A stretch of 64,000 bases of DNA, taken from positions 2,108,001 through 2,172,000 of the forward strand of contig NZ_CP155552.1 in NCBI RefSeq assembly GCF_036632915.2, in the 5' to 3' direction. This DNA is from Faecalibacterium taiwanense. Lineage in GTDB: Bacteria; Bacillota; Clostridia; Oscillospirales; Ruminococcaceae. The translations under genes were made by a program, and so were the position numbers. How positions within the stretch are numbered: position 1 is the stretch's first letter; every line of letters begins with the position of its first letter. Positions 50,063 through 57,274 of the stretch are shown one piece after another. The notes below the pieces were generated by a model, which did no database searches, was not told where the DNA came from, and was given only the letters and a program-made list of their open reading frames with translations.

Positions 50063-50176
50063 TCAAAGCGCGGGATATTCACCCTCTATAATAAATTCTT
50101 GGAGTGTGCCTAGCTTTTGCTGAGTAGTAAGTTTGAATATTATCTCTCTTGGCTGCGACCATGGCAGACTGGAAGT
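50063..50176 (-). pseudogene. C-terminal gene fragment
   Basis: An open frame between two stops, without start codon or Shine-Dalgarno. The end reads IIFKLTTQQKLGTLQEFIIE, a protein-like C-terminus. It lies downstream of the small membrane protein gene at 50192. Parent family not recognised. Confidence 0.4.
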
Positions 50177-50191
50177 TTAACCTTCAATAAA

Positions 50192-50401
50192 CTATTTACT
50201 GTACAATTCTTTTAGAATACACCAAAGATTCATTATCACACCAACGCCACCAACAAGTGCAATGAGAATCCCTGCAACTACTGTAAGGCGAACATTTTGA
50301 TTAAAGGCATACCATAAAAAATTAGTGTCCGCACAAAGTATAAGCAAAATTCCAACAATAAATATGCTTACCGATACGATTGCTGTAAGAATTTTTTTCA
50401 T
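50192..50401 (-). CDS. Small two-helix membrane protein
   Basis: 69 residues, two transmembrane helices (ILTAIVSVSIFIVGILLILC and VVAGILIALVGGVGVIMNLW), short cytoplasmic tail LKELYSK. AGGAGAG lies before the ATG at 50401. AT-rich. No family recognised. In this cargo block, small membrane proteins could protect against membrane-active toxins, but nothing in the sequence shows that directly. Confidence 0.6.
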   Translation of the reverse strand: MKKILTAIVSVSIFIVGILLILCADTNFLWYAFNQNVRLTVVAGILIALVGGVGVIMNLWCILKELYSK

Positions 50402-50449
50402 GTTACACTCTCCTTTGTGTATCACTGTTATTCTCCGAGAAAGTTCGAC

Positions 50450-50788
50450 TCACATCCCTATGATAGTGAACACATCATTCGTTTCAAAACACTTTGCTGC
50501 CCAAGGAACTGCTTCTGCAATAATCTCTTTGCAAGTACATCCATCCGATTGACTTTTTGTTAAAATATTATCCCATTGTACTTTTGTAACGATTGTTATT
50601 CCATAAAAGTCAAACTCTGGAATCACTTCAAGAATCAGATCTGAAACATGGCGGCTATTCCATACTTCATCACTGATGCTAATAGATGTGTCAAGCCAGC
50701 ACTTGTCATGATACTGCCCTTGTTGAAATTCCAAGTAGCAGCTGCTGTGTGAGGCTTTTCTTTGATCTTCGTCAATAAAATACTTCAA
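50450..50788 (-). CDS. Unrecognised small protein (immunity-like candidate)
   Basis: 112 residues from a TTG start at 50788 preceded by GGGTGA. Soluble, acidic, two cysteines near the N-terminus (ASHSSCYLEFQQ, HDKCWLD) and a C-terminal part CTCKEIIAEAVPWAAKCFET. A 24-codon open frame (MGFDITFPLVVHSDDHSYLL and onward) ends just upstream and may be a decayed piece of the same gene or of a neighbour. No family recognised; AT-rich, unlike the host. Confidence 0.55.
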   Translation of the reverse strand: MKYFIDEDQRKASHSSCYLEFQQGQYHDKCWLDTSISISDEVWNSRHVSDLILEVIPEFDFYGITIVTKVQWDNILTKSQSDGCTCKEIIAEAVPWAAKCFETNDVFTIIGM

Positions 50789-50878
50789 ATTAGTTCACCC
50801 GTATTAGCAGATAGCTGTGGTCATCGCTATGTACTACAAGCGGAAAAGTTATATCAAATCCCATTGATCGTTAGCAAT

Positions 50879-51418
50879 TCAACCCATCACAGTAACCATC
50901 TGGAAGTATTGATACTGATATTCGTCTTCTAATACAGCCTGCATCTCTTCCATGTATAACGGGTCTTTCAACAGTTTGAGATGAAATGCTCGCTCTCTCC
51001 AAAGTCGGACTCCAATTTCAGGGAAAAGATATTCCGTTCCCAGTTGCAAGTCCTTTTCGTTGCAAACAACGTTGTCCTTTTTCATTAAGCTATCAATAAT
51101 ACACTCGGCGGTTGTATTAAACATATCCAGCCCGAACAATTTTATTGATGCCACTTTAGACAACTCTCTCTGGATGCCGATTTCAGTAGCTTTTCCGTTC
51201 CGATACTGCACCAGAAAGAACGAATCATTATCCATATATCGTCCTGTTATCAAATTAGGATCACCAGTTTCAGCACAACGCTCCATTTGCATTGCTTCAT
51301 CAGAAGAATTCGACCACTGTTTCTTCATTTGTAGAAGAGCATTTTCTAGCTCATCTGGTGCCATACCTAATTTTAATTGTCCAATTCCAATATGTGGTAT
51401 AATAATTATCTCTTTCAT
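50879..51418 (-). CDS. Unrecognised protein with an IGxxKLGM start
   Basis: 179 residues. IGIGQLKLGMAPDELENALL near the N-terminus recalls the short repeat fold used by several bacterial small-protein and immunity families. The rest holds FFLVQYRNGKATEIGIQREL and LFGLDMFNTTAECIIDSL; no signal peptide or membrane helix. The weak AAGG Shine-Dalgarno and a 9-bp gap to the upstream membrane-protein gene suggest cotranscription. Function not assignable. Confidence 0.6.
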   Translation of the reverse strand: MKEIIIIPHIGIGQLKLGMAPDELENALLQMKKQWSNSSDEAMQMERCAETGDPNLITGRYMDNDSFFLVQYRNGKATEIGIQRELSKVASIKLFGLDMFNTTAECIIDSLMKKDNVVCNEKDLQLGTEYLFPEIGVRLWRERAFHLKLLKDPLYMEEMQAVLEDEYQYQYFQMVTVMG

Positions 51419-51427
51419 AACAAAACC

Positions 51428-51814
51428 TTATACCAAAAAGGTAAACCACACAAATGCAGCAGTTGCACATATCATCAGAACCAGTAGTATCGTACTTGCA
51501 AGTTTCTTCTCAATGGAAACTTTCTGATTTTCGCATAGGACAATCTGCTGAAGATTGTGAAATTCGGCTTCGCTGACATTTCCATTTAATGCTTTCCATG
51601 CAGTGTAGCGATCTGTAACCAGCAAAAAATCGGACAGCATTTCCATAAAGATGACAGCGAAAAATGCCAGAGAAAAGAACCACATCCCATTCCATTGAAG
51701 TTCTGTCAACACCCTCTGAAGGCTTGAAGGCTTTAATGACACTAACGAAATAATGTAAATCAACGTGTTGCAGAATTCTCTTGCTAATGGCCCTTTTTGT
51801 TTAAGAAAATCCAT
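51428..51814 (-). CDS. Unrecognised membrane protein (immunity-like candidate)
   Basis: 128 residues, probably three membrane helices: FCNTLIYIISLVSL, WFFSLAFFAVIFMEMLSDFL and STILLVLMICATAAFVWFTF. GGAAAGGG precedes the ATG at 51814. The fragment at 51845-51976, beginning with the shared 19-bp junction, ends 31 bp upstream. This is the toxin-then-immunity order of polymorphic toxin modules; the role is inferred from that layout only. Confidence 0.55.
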   Translation of the reverse strand: MDFLKQKGPLAREFCNTLIYIISLVSLKPSSLQRVLTELQWNGMWFFSLAFFAVIFMEMLSDFLLVTDRYTAWKALNGNVSEAEFHNLQQIVLCENQKVSIEKKLASTILLVLMICATAAFVWFTFLV

Positions 51815-51844
51815 TTTCAACCCTTTCCTTACAAACGGAGTGAC

Positions 51845-51976
51845 TTAACCACCAATAGCCTGATAGTAATCCGTTTTAGAACGAATCAAAGAACCGTTTG
51901 ACTTGTATTCTTTGACAGTTTGATGGTAGCAATATTTTCGAAATATGTGTTCTATTTTTTCTGCATTGGAATCACC
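51845..51976 (-). pseudogene. Gene fragment beginning at the shared 19-bp junction
   Basis: An open frame reading GDSNAEKIEHIFRKYCYHQT and ending YYQAIGG. It has no start codon; an in-frame stop lies right before GDSNA. The first codons are within a 19-bp sequence identical to that at 53355-53373, in the same frame. It looks like the C-terminal tip of a larger protein. Confidence 0.5.
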
Positions 51977-51978
51977 TC
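51960..51978. repeat. 19-bp direct repeat, copy 1
   Basis: TCTGCATTGGAATCACCTC on the plus strand, identical to 53355-53373. On the minus strand it encodes GDSNA in the frame of both following fragments; it also reads GAGGTGATTCCAATG, a Shine-Dalgarno with ATG, though that frame closes within four codons here. Confidence 0.85.
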
Positions 51979-52046
51979 ATATCAAGTTTGAATTCATATT
52001 CTATGCGTCAAATTGTGACTGATTTCAATGTTTTTTTTGGTGATGA

Positions 52047-52253
52047 CTAAGATGTTTTATTTAGCTCATTTCGTCCGATGCGGTAAATCTTCTTGTCTTG
52101 TTCTCCTACTTCAACAATAAGTTCATTTTTATTGTGATGAACTATTACTGGAATATAGCTATCGGAATTTTCCACCATCAAACATGTGACTCCATTCGTC
52201 CATTCACTGTTCAATTCCTTTGATAGCATGGAAATGATTTCTTCTTTCGTCAT
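52047..52253 (-). CDS. Unrecognised small protein
   Basis: 68 residues from ATG 52253 (MTKEEIISMLSKELNSEW). GGAGGT lies 15 bp upstream, too far for comfort; an in-frame TTG at 52310 gives 87 residues but with a poor site. The core SYIPVIVHHNKNELIVEVGE looks like a beta-sheet. AT-rich. No family recognised; size and setting fit an immunity protein, without proof. Confidence 0.5.
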   Translation of the reverse strand: MTKEEIISMLSKELNSEWTNGVTCLMVENSDSYIPVIVHHNKNELIVEVGEQDKKIYRIGRNELNKTS

Positions 52254-52388
52254 TTTGATTAATGAATAACCTCCATTTTGTACACTCCCCAGGAGCTTTT
52301 GCTTAGTCAACGTTGCTCACACTGCGTTTGTGACAGCTTTTTTGAAAAAGTTCAAAATCTTGTCAGCTTTGGACGCTTCAACGAAAAA

Positions 52389-52424
52389 GTGTCCACACAT
52401 TTGTAAATAATTACAAGCGTGTGG
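52389..52424 (-). terminator. Hairpin terminator behind the DUF4367-like fragment
   Basis: CCACAC..TTGTA/TACAA..GTGTGG stem followed by ACACTTTTTCG on the minus strand. Confidence 0.55.
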
Positions 52425-52440
52425 GCAAAAATTCAGCCAG

Positions 52441-52590
52441 TTAGGAAATGCTCTCTGCAATTTTTAGAATCTCTTCACGCGGTATCTTTCCAATGATCGT
52501 ATGTGATATGCCATCTTTCTCCCATACTAGCACATATCTTGTACGGCCTCCGCTATTGTTTGTTCCGAGTGTGGCATCGGCTGTTCCAAC
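52441..52590 (-). pseudogene. DUF4367-like C-terminal fragment
   Basis: An open frame with no start, preceded by an in-frame stop. RTRYVLVWEKDGISHTIIGK followed by IPREEILKIAESIS is close to the C-terminus of DUF4367 proteins, often the outer domain of anti-sigma-like or lipoprotein-type factors. The N-terminal part is absent. Family call from memory of the motif. Confidence 0.5.
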
Positions 52591-52739
52591 TTAACCTCGT
52601 TCTAAATAAACCGTCTGGCGGTATCTAACTGATTAACATTTCAACAAAGAAGCTGTGGTTGGAGCCTCCAATATTGAGCAATCCATTTTCTTTCCACTGC
52701 ATCATAGGGATAACCGGGATTCCCCAGCATCTCTTTTAT

Positions 52740-53180
52740 TCAGGATTTTTCTACTGAAATCCGGATTCCAAATCCTCCCTCTGAGTATGCAATGCTTATC
52801 CATGTTTCATCTTTTCTTAGCAAAACGCCTGTCGAAACGCTTTCTGAAGCCGATGCCTCTTCAGCGTATCCTAAGGTTTTCAATTGGTCAATATATTTTT
52901 GTATTTCTTCTTCAGAGATATTATTATAAAAGATTGCATAATACCCAGCATTAGAACCATCCAATATATATTCTATCGTTCCACTTTCCGGCTCACAAAT
53001 AAGCCTAGTGTATTCATTATCCGGCCAAACTGAAGTATAAATACATTTTACATCAGACGGATTGGTTCCTCCATGTGTAGCAAATTTTCCCTGACCTGAA
53101 AAACGAATGCAAAGAAAGACCAATATCAAAACTATAAAGGCAACCGCCATACTGCTAAAAAATTCCAATTTCTTATTCAT
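52740..53180 (-). CDS. Membrane-anchored protein of unknown function
   Basis: 146 residues. One N-terminal membrane helix (AVAFIVLILVFLCIRF) and an outside domain with SDVKCIYTSVWPDNEYTRLI, two cysteines that could pair, and the acidic helix EEEIQKYIDQLKTLGYAEEA. ATG 53180 with GGAGC. It follows the GDSNAD fragment at 53276-53389, repeating the layout at 51.4-52.0 kb. An outward-facing anchored domain would suit immunity to an extracellular toxin; this is inference. Confidence 0.6.
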   Translation of the reverse strand: MNKKLEFFSSMAVAFIVLILVFLCIRFSGQGKFATHGGTNPSDVKCIYTSVWPDNEYTRLICEPESGTIEYILDGSNAGYYAIFYNNISEEEIQKYIDQLKTLGYAEEASASESVSTGVLLRKDETWISIAYSEGGFGIRISVEKS

Positions 53181-53207
53181 TTGGCTTGCTCCATAATTCA
53201 AACGTAC

Positions 53208-53252
53208 AAAGCCACGATTCTTTTCTTTCGACTCTAAAGAATCGTGGCTTTT
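53208..53252. terminator. Strong hairpin, likely terminator
   Basis: AAAGCCACGATTCTT/AAGAATCGTGGCTTT, a 15-bp stem with a T run on each strand. It stands between the GDSNAD fragment and the membrane-anchored protein gene. Confidence 0.7.
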
Positions 53253-53275
53253 ATACCCATTATCTAATGCTTTTA

Positions 53276-53389
53276 TTACGGAATCGTGATGTCGTAGGAA
53301 ATGGAGAACTGGCCACCGTTTGCCAAAGCATTCAATTTGTTTTCAAGGAAATTATCTGCATTGGAATCACCTCCATCACGGTTTCCATT
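53276..53389 (-). pseudogene. Gene fragment containing the shared 19-bp junction
   Basis: An open frame reading GGDSNADNFLENKLNALANG and ending ISYDITIP. GDSNA is encoded by the 19-bp repeat at 53355-53373, in the same frame as in the fragment at 51845-51976, while the following residues differ. This is what two different toxin tips behind one common junction would look like. Confidence 0.5.
53355..53373. repeat. 19-bp direct repeat, copy 2
   Basis: TCTGCATTGGAATCACCTC, identical to 51960-51978. Similarity ends at both borders. Confidence 0.85.
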
Positions 53390-53635
53390 TTAGATGTTGA
53401 TAATAGCAAAGCACAAATAGAAAAAATCCACAATATTGTAGCAAGACGGAGAAAAAATGTCACCAAAACGGTGTAAGCGCAAAGCAGGGATTGGTTCTTG
53501 ATCTCTGTTGTGAGAGTTCACAAACGTCCGGGGTGCTGTTGCCGGAAGGATGCTTTCTTCAATTTTCTTCCAGAATTCTCTGCAAATAGCGGGCTGTTTA
53601 TGCTTCTTGAGAATCCATCTAGTGAATACCGACAC
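53390..53635 (-). pseudogene. Possible decayed coding segment
   Basis: An 81-codon open frame starting GTG at 53635, overlapping the end of the next upstream gene, without Shine-Dalgarno. Residues such as KHKQPAICREFWKKIEESIL and FVNSHNRDQEPIPALRLHRF look protein-like. It ends at the stop that precedes the GDSNAD fragment and shares its frame. May be chance, or a remnant. Confidence 0.3.
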
Positions 53636-54029
53636 CCTCCATGATCTTTTCTATCCAATTTGTGGAAGAATCATTTTTCTCACTAAATGACCCCAAATAA
53701 TGTGACGAACTCTCAACCTCTATTATTACACCATCCGGCATTCTGTATTTTTCTAAACTGAGATTCAAACCTTTAAGTGGGATTGTTCTAGCCAGTTGAG
53801 GGATAGAAACTGTATGGAGAATATCAATTTTTGATAAACCTCTATACGTTTCTGTCTTTTCGGCTTCACTTAGCAACCGTTCTGCATACTGATTTGAAAT
53901 AACCTGTATGCGAAATTGTTCTTTTTCATCCTCGGTCATCTCAAGTGGAACGCCGTGCAATGTGTCCACAATATAGGACGAAATTTTAGCGAAGTGCTCG
54001 TCAAAATCAGTGGTATCTTCGTTGGTCAT
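53619..54029 (-). CDS. Unrecognised acidic protein
   Basis: 136 residues, soluble, strongly acidic N-terminus (MTNEDTTDFDEHFAKISSYI), helical middle (EDEKEQFRIQVISNQYAERL), C-terminal MPDGVIIEVESSSHYLG. GAGGG lies 11 bp before the ATG. No family recognised. AT-rich like the neighbours. Confidence 0.5.
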   Translation of the reverse strand: MTNEDTTDFDEHFAKISSYIVDTLHGVPLEMTEDEKEQFRIQVISNQYAERLLSEAEKTETYRGLSKIDILHTVSIPQLARTIPLKGLNLSLEKYRMPDGVIIEVESSSHYLGSFSEKNDSSTNWIEKIMEGVGIH

Positions 54030-54082
54030 ATTTCTGTTCTACCCTCATTATAAGCTTTCCGGTCTGCTTAAAGTTACAGCTT

Positions 54083-54193
54083 TCAGCGTAAAGCTTCCGT
54101 AGTTTTTAATGCTAAACGATAGTTATCGAACTTTTCCACAGCTTTTGCAAAATCGTCGAGAAAAAGTTCTGTATCTTTTTCATTCGTACCACT
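54083..54193 (-). pseudogene. C-terminal gene fragment
   Basis: A 36-codon frame between stops: EKDTELFLDDFAKAVEKFDN then YRLALKTTEALR. No start or Shine-Dalgarno. Helical, protein-like; parent family unknown. Confidence 0.4.
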
Positions 54194-54217
54194 TTACCCC
54201 ATTATTAGAATTGAAAA

Positions 54218-54607
54218 TTAGTAGCCCTTTGATATAAATAAGTAAACGATGAATCCACCCCACAAAACAACTTCAGCAATTATCAAACACTTCAAGTGTT
54301 GCTGCAATTTTTCGGGGTCAATTTCGCCTTTTTTCAGAAAATCATAAATTGAATTTCGCAATTTATCTATGTCTTCCTGCTTGATTTCCAGTTTCAAATA
54401 ATAATTTTTCCCGAAAAGGAGCTGGTGCATCCCATAATATATTGAAAGCAATATTAAAAATGAAGTAATACTTACAAGCGCTGGCTGGGTCCAGCTTATT
54501 GTCATACCTTCTACCGATGTAAGATTTCTATAAAAAACAATATCACTTAAACCAGCTACAAACAACAGAAAATTCCAAACCAAAAATGTATATAAAGTTT
54601 TCTTCAT
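54218..54607 (-). CDS. Unrecognised three-helix membrane protein
   Basis: 129 residues: helices LYTFLVWNFLLFVAGLSDIV, PALVSITSFLILLSIYYG and LIIAEVVLWGGFIVYLFI, with a cytoplasmic amphipathic segment of about 35 residues (IKQEDIDKLRNSIYDFLKKG). AGAAGGT precedes the ATG. No family recognised. Confidence 0.6.
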   Translation of the reverse strand: MKKTLYTFLVWNFLLFVAGLSDIVFYRNLTSVEGMTISWTQPALVSITSFLILLSIYYGMHQLLFGKNYYLKLEIKQEDIDKLRNSIYDFLKKGEIDPEKLQQHLKCLIIAEVVLWGGFIVYLFISKGY

Positions 54608-54753
54608 TTTCTATACCTTCTTTCACTACTGCCCACATTGCTGGAAATATCAAACGCCTACTTTATTTTTATGCCCTCATTTTTTACAAATCATCAAACC
54701 TTCCCGCCTTGCTTTTTTGTTTAGATAACGAAATTTAAGCCTGATTTATTTCG

Positions 54754-54826
54754 TTTGTCCACAAAATTTTTCAAAATCGTATAGATGCACATAAACTTCC
54801 TGAAAATTTGTAGCACAATCGCAATC
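54754..54826. repeat. Imperfect direct repeat, copy 1 (gene-end remnant)
   Basis: About 73 bp, similar to 55450-55520 (shared blocks TCAAAATCGTATAG, GCACATAAA and TAGCACAATC). On the minus strand it encodes DCATNFQEVYVHLYDFEKFC, a gene end without its beginning. Confidence 0.75.
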
Positions 54827-54888
54827 TTCTTTTAAATAAACACGCTATAAGGATAAACTTTTTGTTTTACCTCGATTGAAAGCCATCT

Positions 54889-55353
54889 TTAGCTTTCTGG
54901 TTTGAGAACTGTACTTCGGGCCGGATTCTTTGGGTCTACTAGAATTTTTATTGGTGCCCCTTTCGGAATACATGGATTGAACCAAAACCACTGCGACTTT
55001 CCATTATAGGTTTCACCTTTAACTTTATACTGATAATGTACCACATATGGATAGATTACATCTTCATCGGCAAGGTGGTAGGTACTCATATGAAATTTTA
55101 TATGTACTCGTTTTGTTGCTGTAACCTTTCCGATGATTCTTGTTCCATTTTTCAAAAGTTCTGCCTTTTTATAGTCGGAAATAATCGCCAATCCGATAAT
55201 TATACCTGCTACAATCCATGCTAATATCGCAGCCACCCAAATACCAGACTTACACGCTCCAACCGATATAATTGCCGCCACGAACATTCCGACATATGCC
55301 ATTGTATGAATAAGATCTTTTGAAAAAAACATTTTATCTCGTGTAATTTTCAT
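54889..55353 (-). CDS. DUF3592 membrane protein
   Basis: 154 residues. Two membrane helices (IHTMAYVGMFVAAIISVG, IWVAAILAWIVAGIIIGLAI) then the DUF3592 domain: NGTRIIGKVTATKRVH, YPYVVHYQYKVKGETYNGKS, and the end IKILVDPKNPARSTV. Function unknown; the domain is common in bacterial membrane proteins and is also found beside polymorphic toxins. GGAGGA precedes the ATG. The gene is bracketed by the two copies of the imperfect direct repeat. Confidence 0.75.
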   Translation of the reverse strand: MKITRDKMFFSKDLIHTMAYVGMFVAAIISVGACKSGIWVAAILAWIVAGIIIGLAIISDYKKAELLKNGTRIIGKVTATKRVHIKFHMSTYHLADEDVIYPYVVHYQYKVKGETYNGKSQWFWFNPCIPKGAPIKILVDPKNPARSTVLKPES

Positions 55354-55368
55354 AAAACGGCATCCTCC

Positions 55369-55533
55369 TCAAATCCTACAGTCGGTAATCAGCGGCTCCG
55401 TGAAATCAACGTTCCTTAGATACTTAGATTTAATCCTATTTTGTTTCATCCGTCTACAAAATTTCTCAAAATCGTATAGTTGCACATAAATTCCCATAAA
55501 GCTCGTAGCACAATCACGATTTTTTCTTTTCAT
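55369..55533 (-). CDS. Small ORF directly behind the sigma-like gene
   Basis: 54 codons from an ATG abutting the preceding stop (TGAATG). It contains DCATSFMGIYVQLYDFEKFC, the second copy of the duplicated motif, and ends in PLITDCRI. No family recognised. It may be a real coupled gene or a trimmed remnant into which the cargo was inserted. Confidence 0.4.
   Translation of the reverse strand: MKRKNRDCATSFMGIYVQLYDFEKFCRRMKQNRIKSKYLRNVDFTEPLITDCRI
55450..55520. repeat. Imperfect direct repeat, copy 2
   Basis: Partner of 54754-54826, inside the small ORF behind the sigma-like gene. It marks the right border of the AT-rich cargo. Confidence 0.75.
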
Positions 55534-56199
55534 TCAGATAAACCACCACGGCAGTTCCAGCCAAAGGTTATCCATGGCCTGTTCCTCCGTCTTTTTTGCG
55601 CGGCCTTTTGTCAGGTGAAAGTATATCGCCGTGCCAATCAGTGGATGCTCCTCGCCATCAGTGAAGCCATAGCGGTACAGCAGGTAGGTCTGCTCCCGCT
55701 GGGTCAGCCGTTTCAGACCATCGTACAGTTCCCGGCGCGATTCCTGCTCTTCCATAATACTCTGCGGCTGCATGGTATAAGGGTCGGCTATGGCTTCGAT
55801 GCGCCGCAGTTGTTCCTCTCCCGGCAGAACATCGTCCAGCGAAACGCGCTGGCAGCAGATACCGTCCTTGTCCTCCGTTACCATCCGCTGCTCAAAAGCG
55901 GCAAAGGCATCCCGCACCATGTCCATCATGGCGTTGCGGATGGCAGGAGCCGCGTAGGTCAGGAACTTCATGCCGCGCGCTGCATCGAACTTTGGCACGG
56001 CCTTCCACAAGCCCATATTCCCTGCCTGTTTCAAATCGTCCGTGTCAAGGTTCAGGCCGGACTGTGCCAGATTCATGCTGCGGAAAAGGTCATTTGCCAC
56101 CTTGCCAATAAAGGACTTGTTGTTGTCGATCAGGCTGTCCAGCGCGGTAGCATCGCCTTTCTGCGCCAGCGCACAAAGCCGTTCATTCGTCTGCTTCAT
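55534..56199 (-). CDS. Sigma-70-like factor of the mobile element
   Basis: 221 residues. ALDSLIDNNKSFIGKVANDL, DTDDLKQAGNMGLWKAVPKF and MKFLTYAAPAIRNAMMDMVR correspond to sigma region 2; LKRLTQREQTYLLYRYGFTD begins region 4, but the final helix-turn-helix is poorly matched. Start at 56199, overlapping the XRE gene by 17 bp. It likely activates element genes or acts as a degenerate sigma-like regulator. Confidence 0.75.
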   Translation of the reverse strand: MKQTNERLCALAQKGDATALDSLIDNNKSFIGKVANDLFRSMNLAQSGLNLDTDDLKQAGNMGLWKAVPKFDAARGMKFLTYAAPAIRNAMMDMVRDAFAAFEQRMVTEDKDGICCQRVSLDDVLPGEEQLRRIEAIADPYTMQPQSIMEEQESRRELYDGLKRLTQREQTYLLYRYGFTDGEEHPLIGTAIYFHLTKGRAKKTEEQAMDNLWLELPWWFI

Positions 56200-57013
56200 G
56201 GGCGTTTTCCTGCTCTGCGGCAGACTGCAAGATTCCCAGCAGACCGCTTCGCAGCTGTTCCAGTGCTTCCGGCGTGGCTCCATCCATGCCCAAAACGCTA
56301 CCCAACATTGCGTCTGTCAGCTGCTCTGCCGTGATCGTTGGGTGCTGCACATCCTGCCCTTTGGTCAATTCGGTGAACATCTTCTCTGCCACTTTCTTAC
56401 TCATAGCTTCCTGTTCGGCGTAATGGCTCCCGATACCCTTTTTGATCTCCTTGACCGCTGCCATGAAGTACGTCTCAATATCATCAAGGTCGCCTTGGTA
56501 CACAGGCTTTCTCCGAAGGCTGATGTCCTTTGCAGCCTTGGCTGCTTCCGGGGTCTTGACCTTTGTGCGCAGCAGGGTGCTCAGTGTCGTGAGCATGGCG
56601 TTCTGTGCCGCGATACCGGATGCAAAGGTATCATCAAAATACTGCGCTATGCGGTAAGTAAGTTCTGCAAAACGGGCGTTTTCCAGCAGCAGGTTGACCA
56701 CCTCTGCATTGACGCGCCCTGTGTAGAGGTTCTTTGCGGCTTCTACGGACAAGCCCAGTTCAGCAATATCATAGTTCTTGCGGTCGGGGATGTTGGTTTC
56801 TCCCAGCAGAAAATCCGTGGATACGTTGAACAGCCTTGCAATTTTCAGCACCTGCTCATGGGTCAGGGTTCCCTTTGCACCGCTGATAAAGCGGTTGATG
56901 GTGCTCTTGGAGCAGCCGAGTTCCTTGGCAAGTTCTGGTTGGCTGATGTTGCGTTCTTTCATCAAGTCCGCAAGACGGATGTTGGATGGTGCGGGCAGAT
57001 ATTCCTGTGCCAT
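56183..57013 (-). CDS. XRE family transcriptional regulator
   Basis: 276 residues. N-terminal helix-turn-helix LADLMKERNISQPELAKELG then CSKSTINRFISG. The long C-terminal region (about 90-276) is helical and acidic without a recognised domain. AAGGAGG lies before the ATG. It is read from a consensus promoter and coupled to the sigma-like gene, so it is the likely control gene of the element. Confidence 0.85.
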   Translation of the reverse strand: MAQEYLPAPSNIRLADLMKERNISQPELAKELGCSKSTINRFISGAKGTLTHEQVLKIARLFNVSTDFLLGETNIPDRKNYDIAELGLSVEAAKNLYTGRVNAEVVNLLLENARFAELTYRIAQYFDDTFASGIAAQNAMLTTLSTLLRTKVKTPEAAKAAKDISLRRKPVYQGDLDDIETYFMAAVKEIKKGIGSHYAEQEAMSKKVAEKMFTELTKGQDVQHPTITAEQLTDAMLGSVLGMDGATPEALEQLRSGLLGILQSAAEQENAHEADE

Positions 57014-57045
57014 GTGGTCGGCCCTCCTTTTTGAGCTTTTTCCTC

Positions 57046-57074
57046 ATTATAATACGCTCTGCCGTTTTGTTCAA
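57046..57074 (-). promoter_or_regulatory. Promoter of the XRE-sigma operon
   Basis: TTGAAC (57069-57074), 17-bp spacer, TATAAT (57046-57051), minus strand, 32 bp before the start codon. Confidence 0.85.
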
Positions 57075-57100
57075 TATACGGTTTCCTCTCTGCCCTTGCT

Positions 57101-57116
57101 GTTGCAGCCCTGCAAC
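57101..57116. promoter_or_regulatory. Candidate operator palindrome
   Basis: GTTGCAGCCCTGCAAC, 7-bp arms with a 2-bp centre, in the divergent region between the XRE gene and the CHC2 gene. ATACGG and CCGTAT further out (57076, 57182) form a second inverted pair. A natural site for the XRE protein. Confidence 0.45.
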
Positions 57117-57208
57117 CAGTAAGGGCATTTTTCTTTTTCCGTTGCAGTTCTGCCGCTTTTTCGCCTTTCCTGCAAAATTTTCCGTATATTCAGGCAGGAA
57201 GCAAAAAA

Positions 57209-57239
57209 CACCAGAGTTCCCGCTTTGGGGTCTCTGGTG
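57209..57239. terminator. Hairpin before the CHC2 gene
   Basis: CACCAGAG/CTCTGGTG, 8-bp stem; on the minus strand TTTTTT follows. It may insulate or attenuate across the divergent region. Confidence 0.45.
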
Positions 57240-57274
57240 CAACGCGCAACGCACGACACAAAGGAGGAATGCCC

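Noticed and set aside
52655..52739. Short frame reading MLGNPGYPYDAVERKW on the minus strand
   Set aside because: 29 codons, no Shine-Dalgarno; too short to separate a remnant from chance.
55408..55422. 15-bp identity GAAATCAACGTTCCT with the tRNA-Thr terminator at 61808
   Set aside because: About one such 15-bp match is expected by chance in 64 kb, and the contexts are unrelated.
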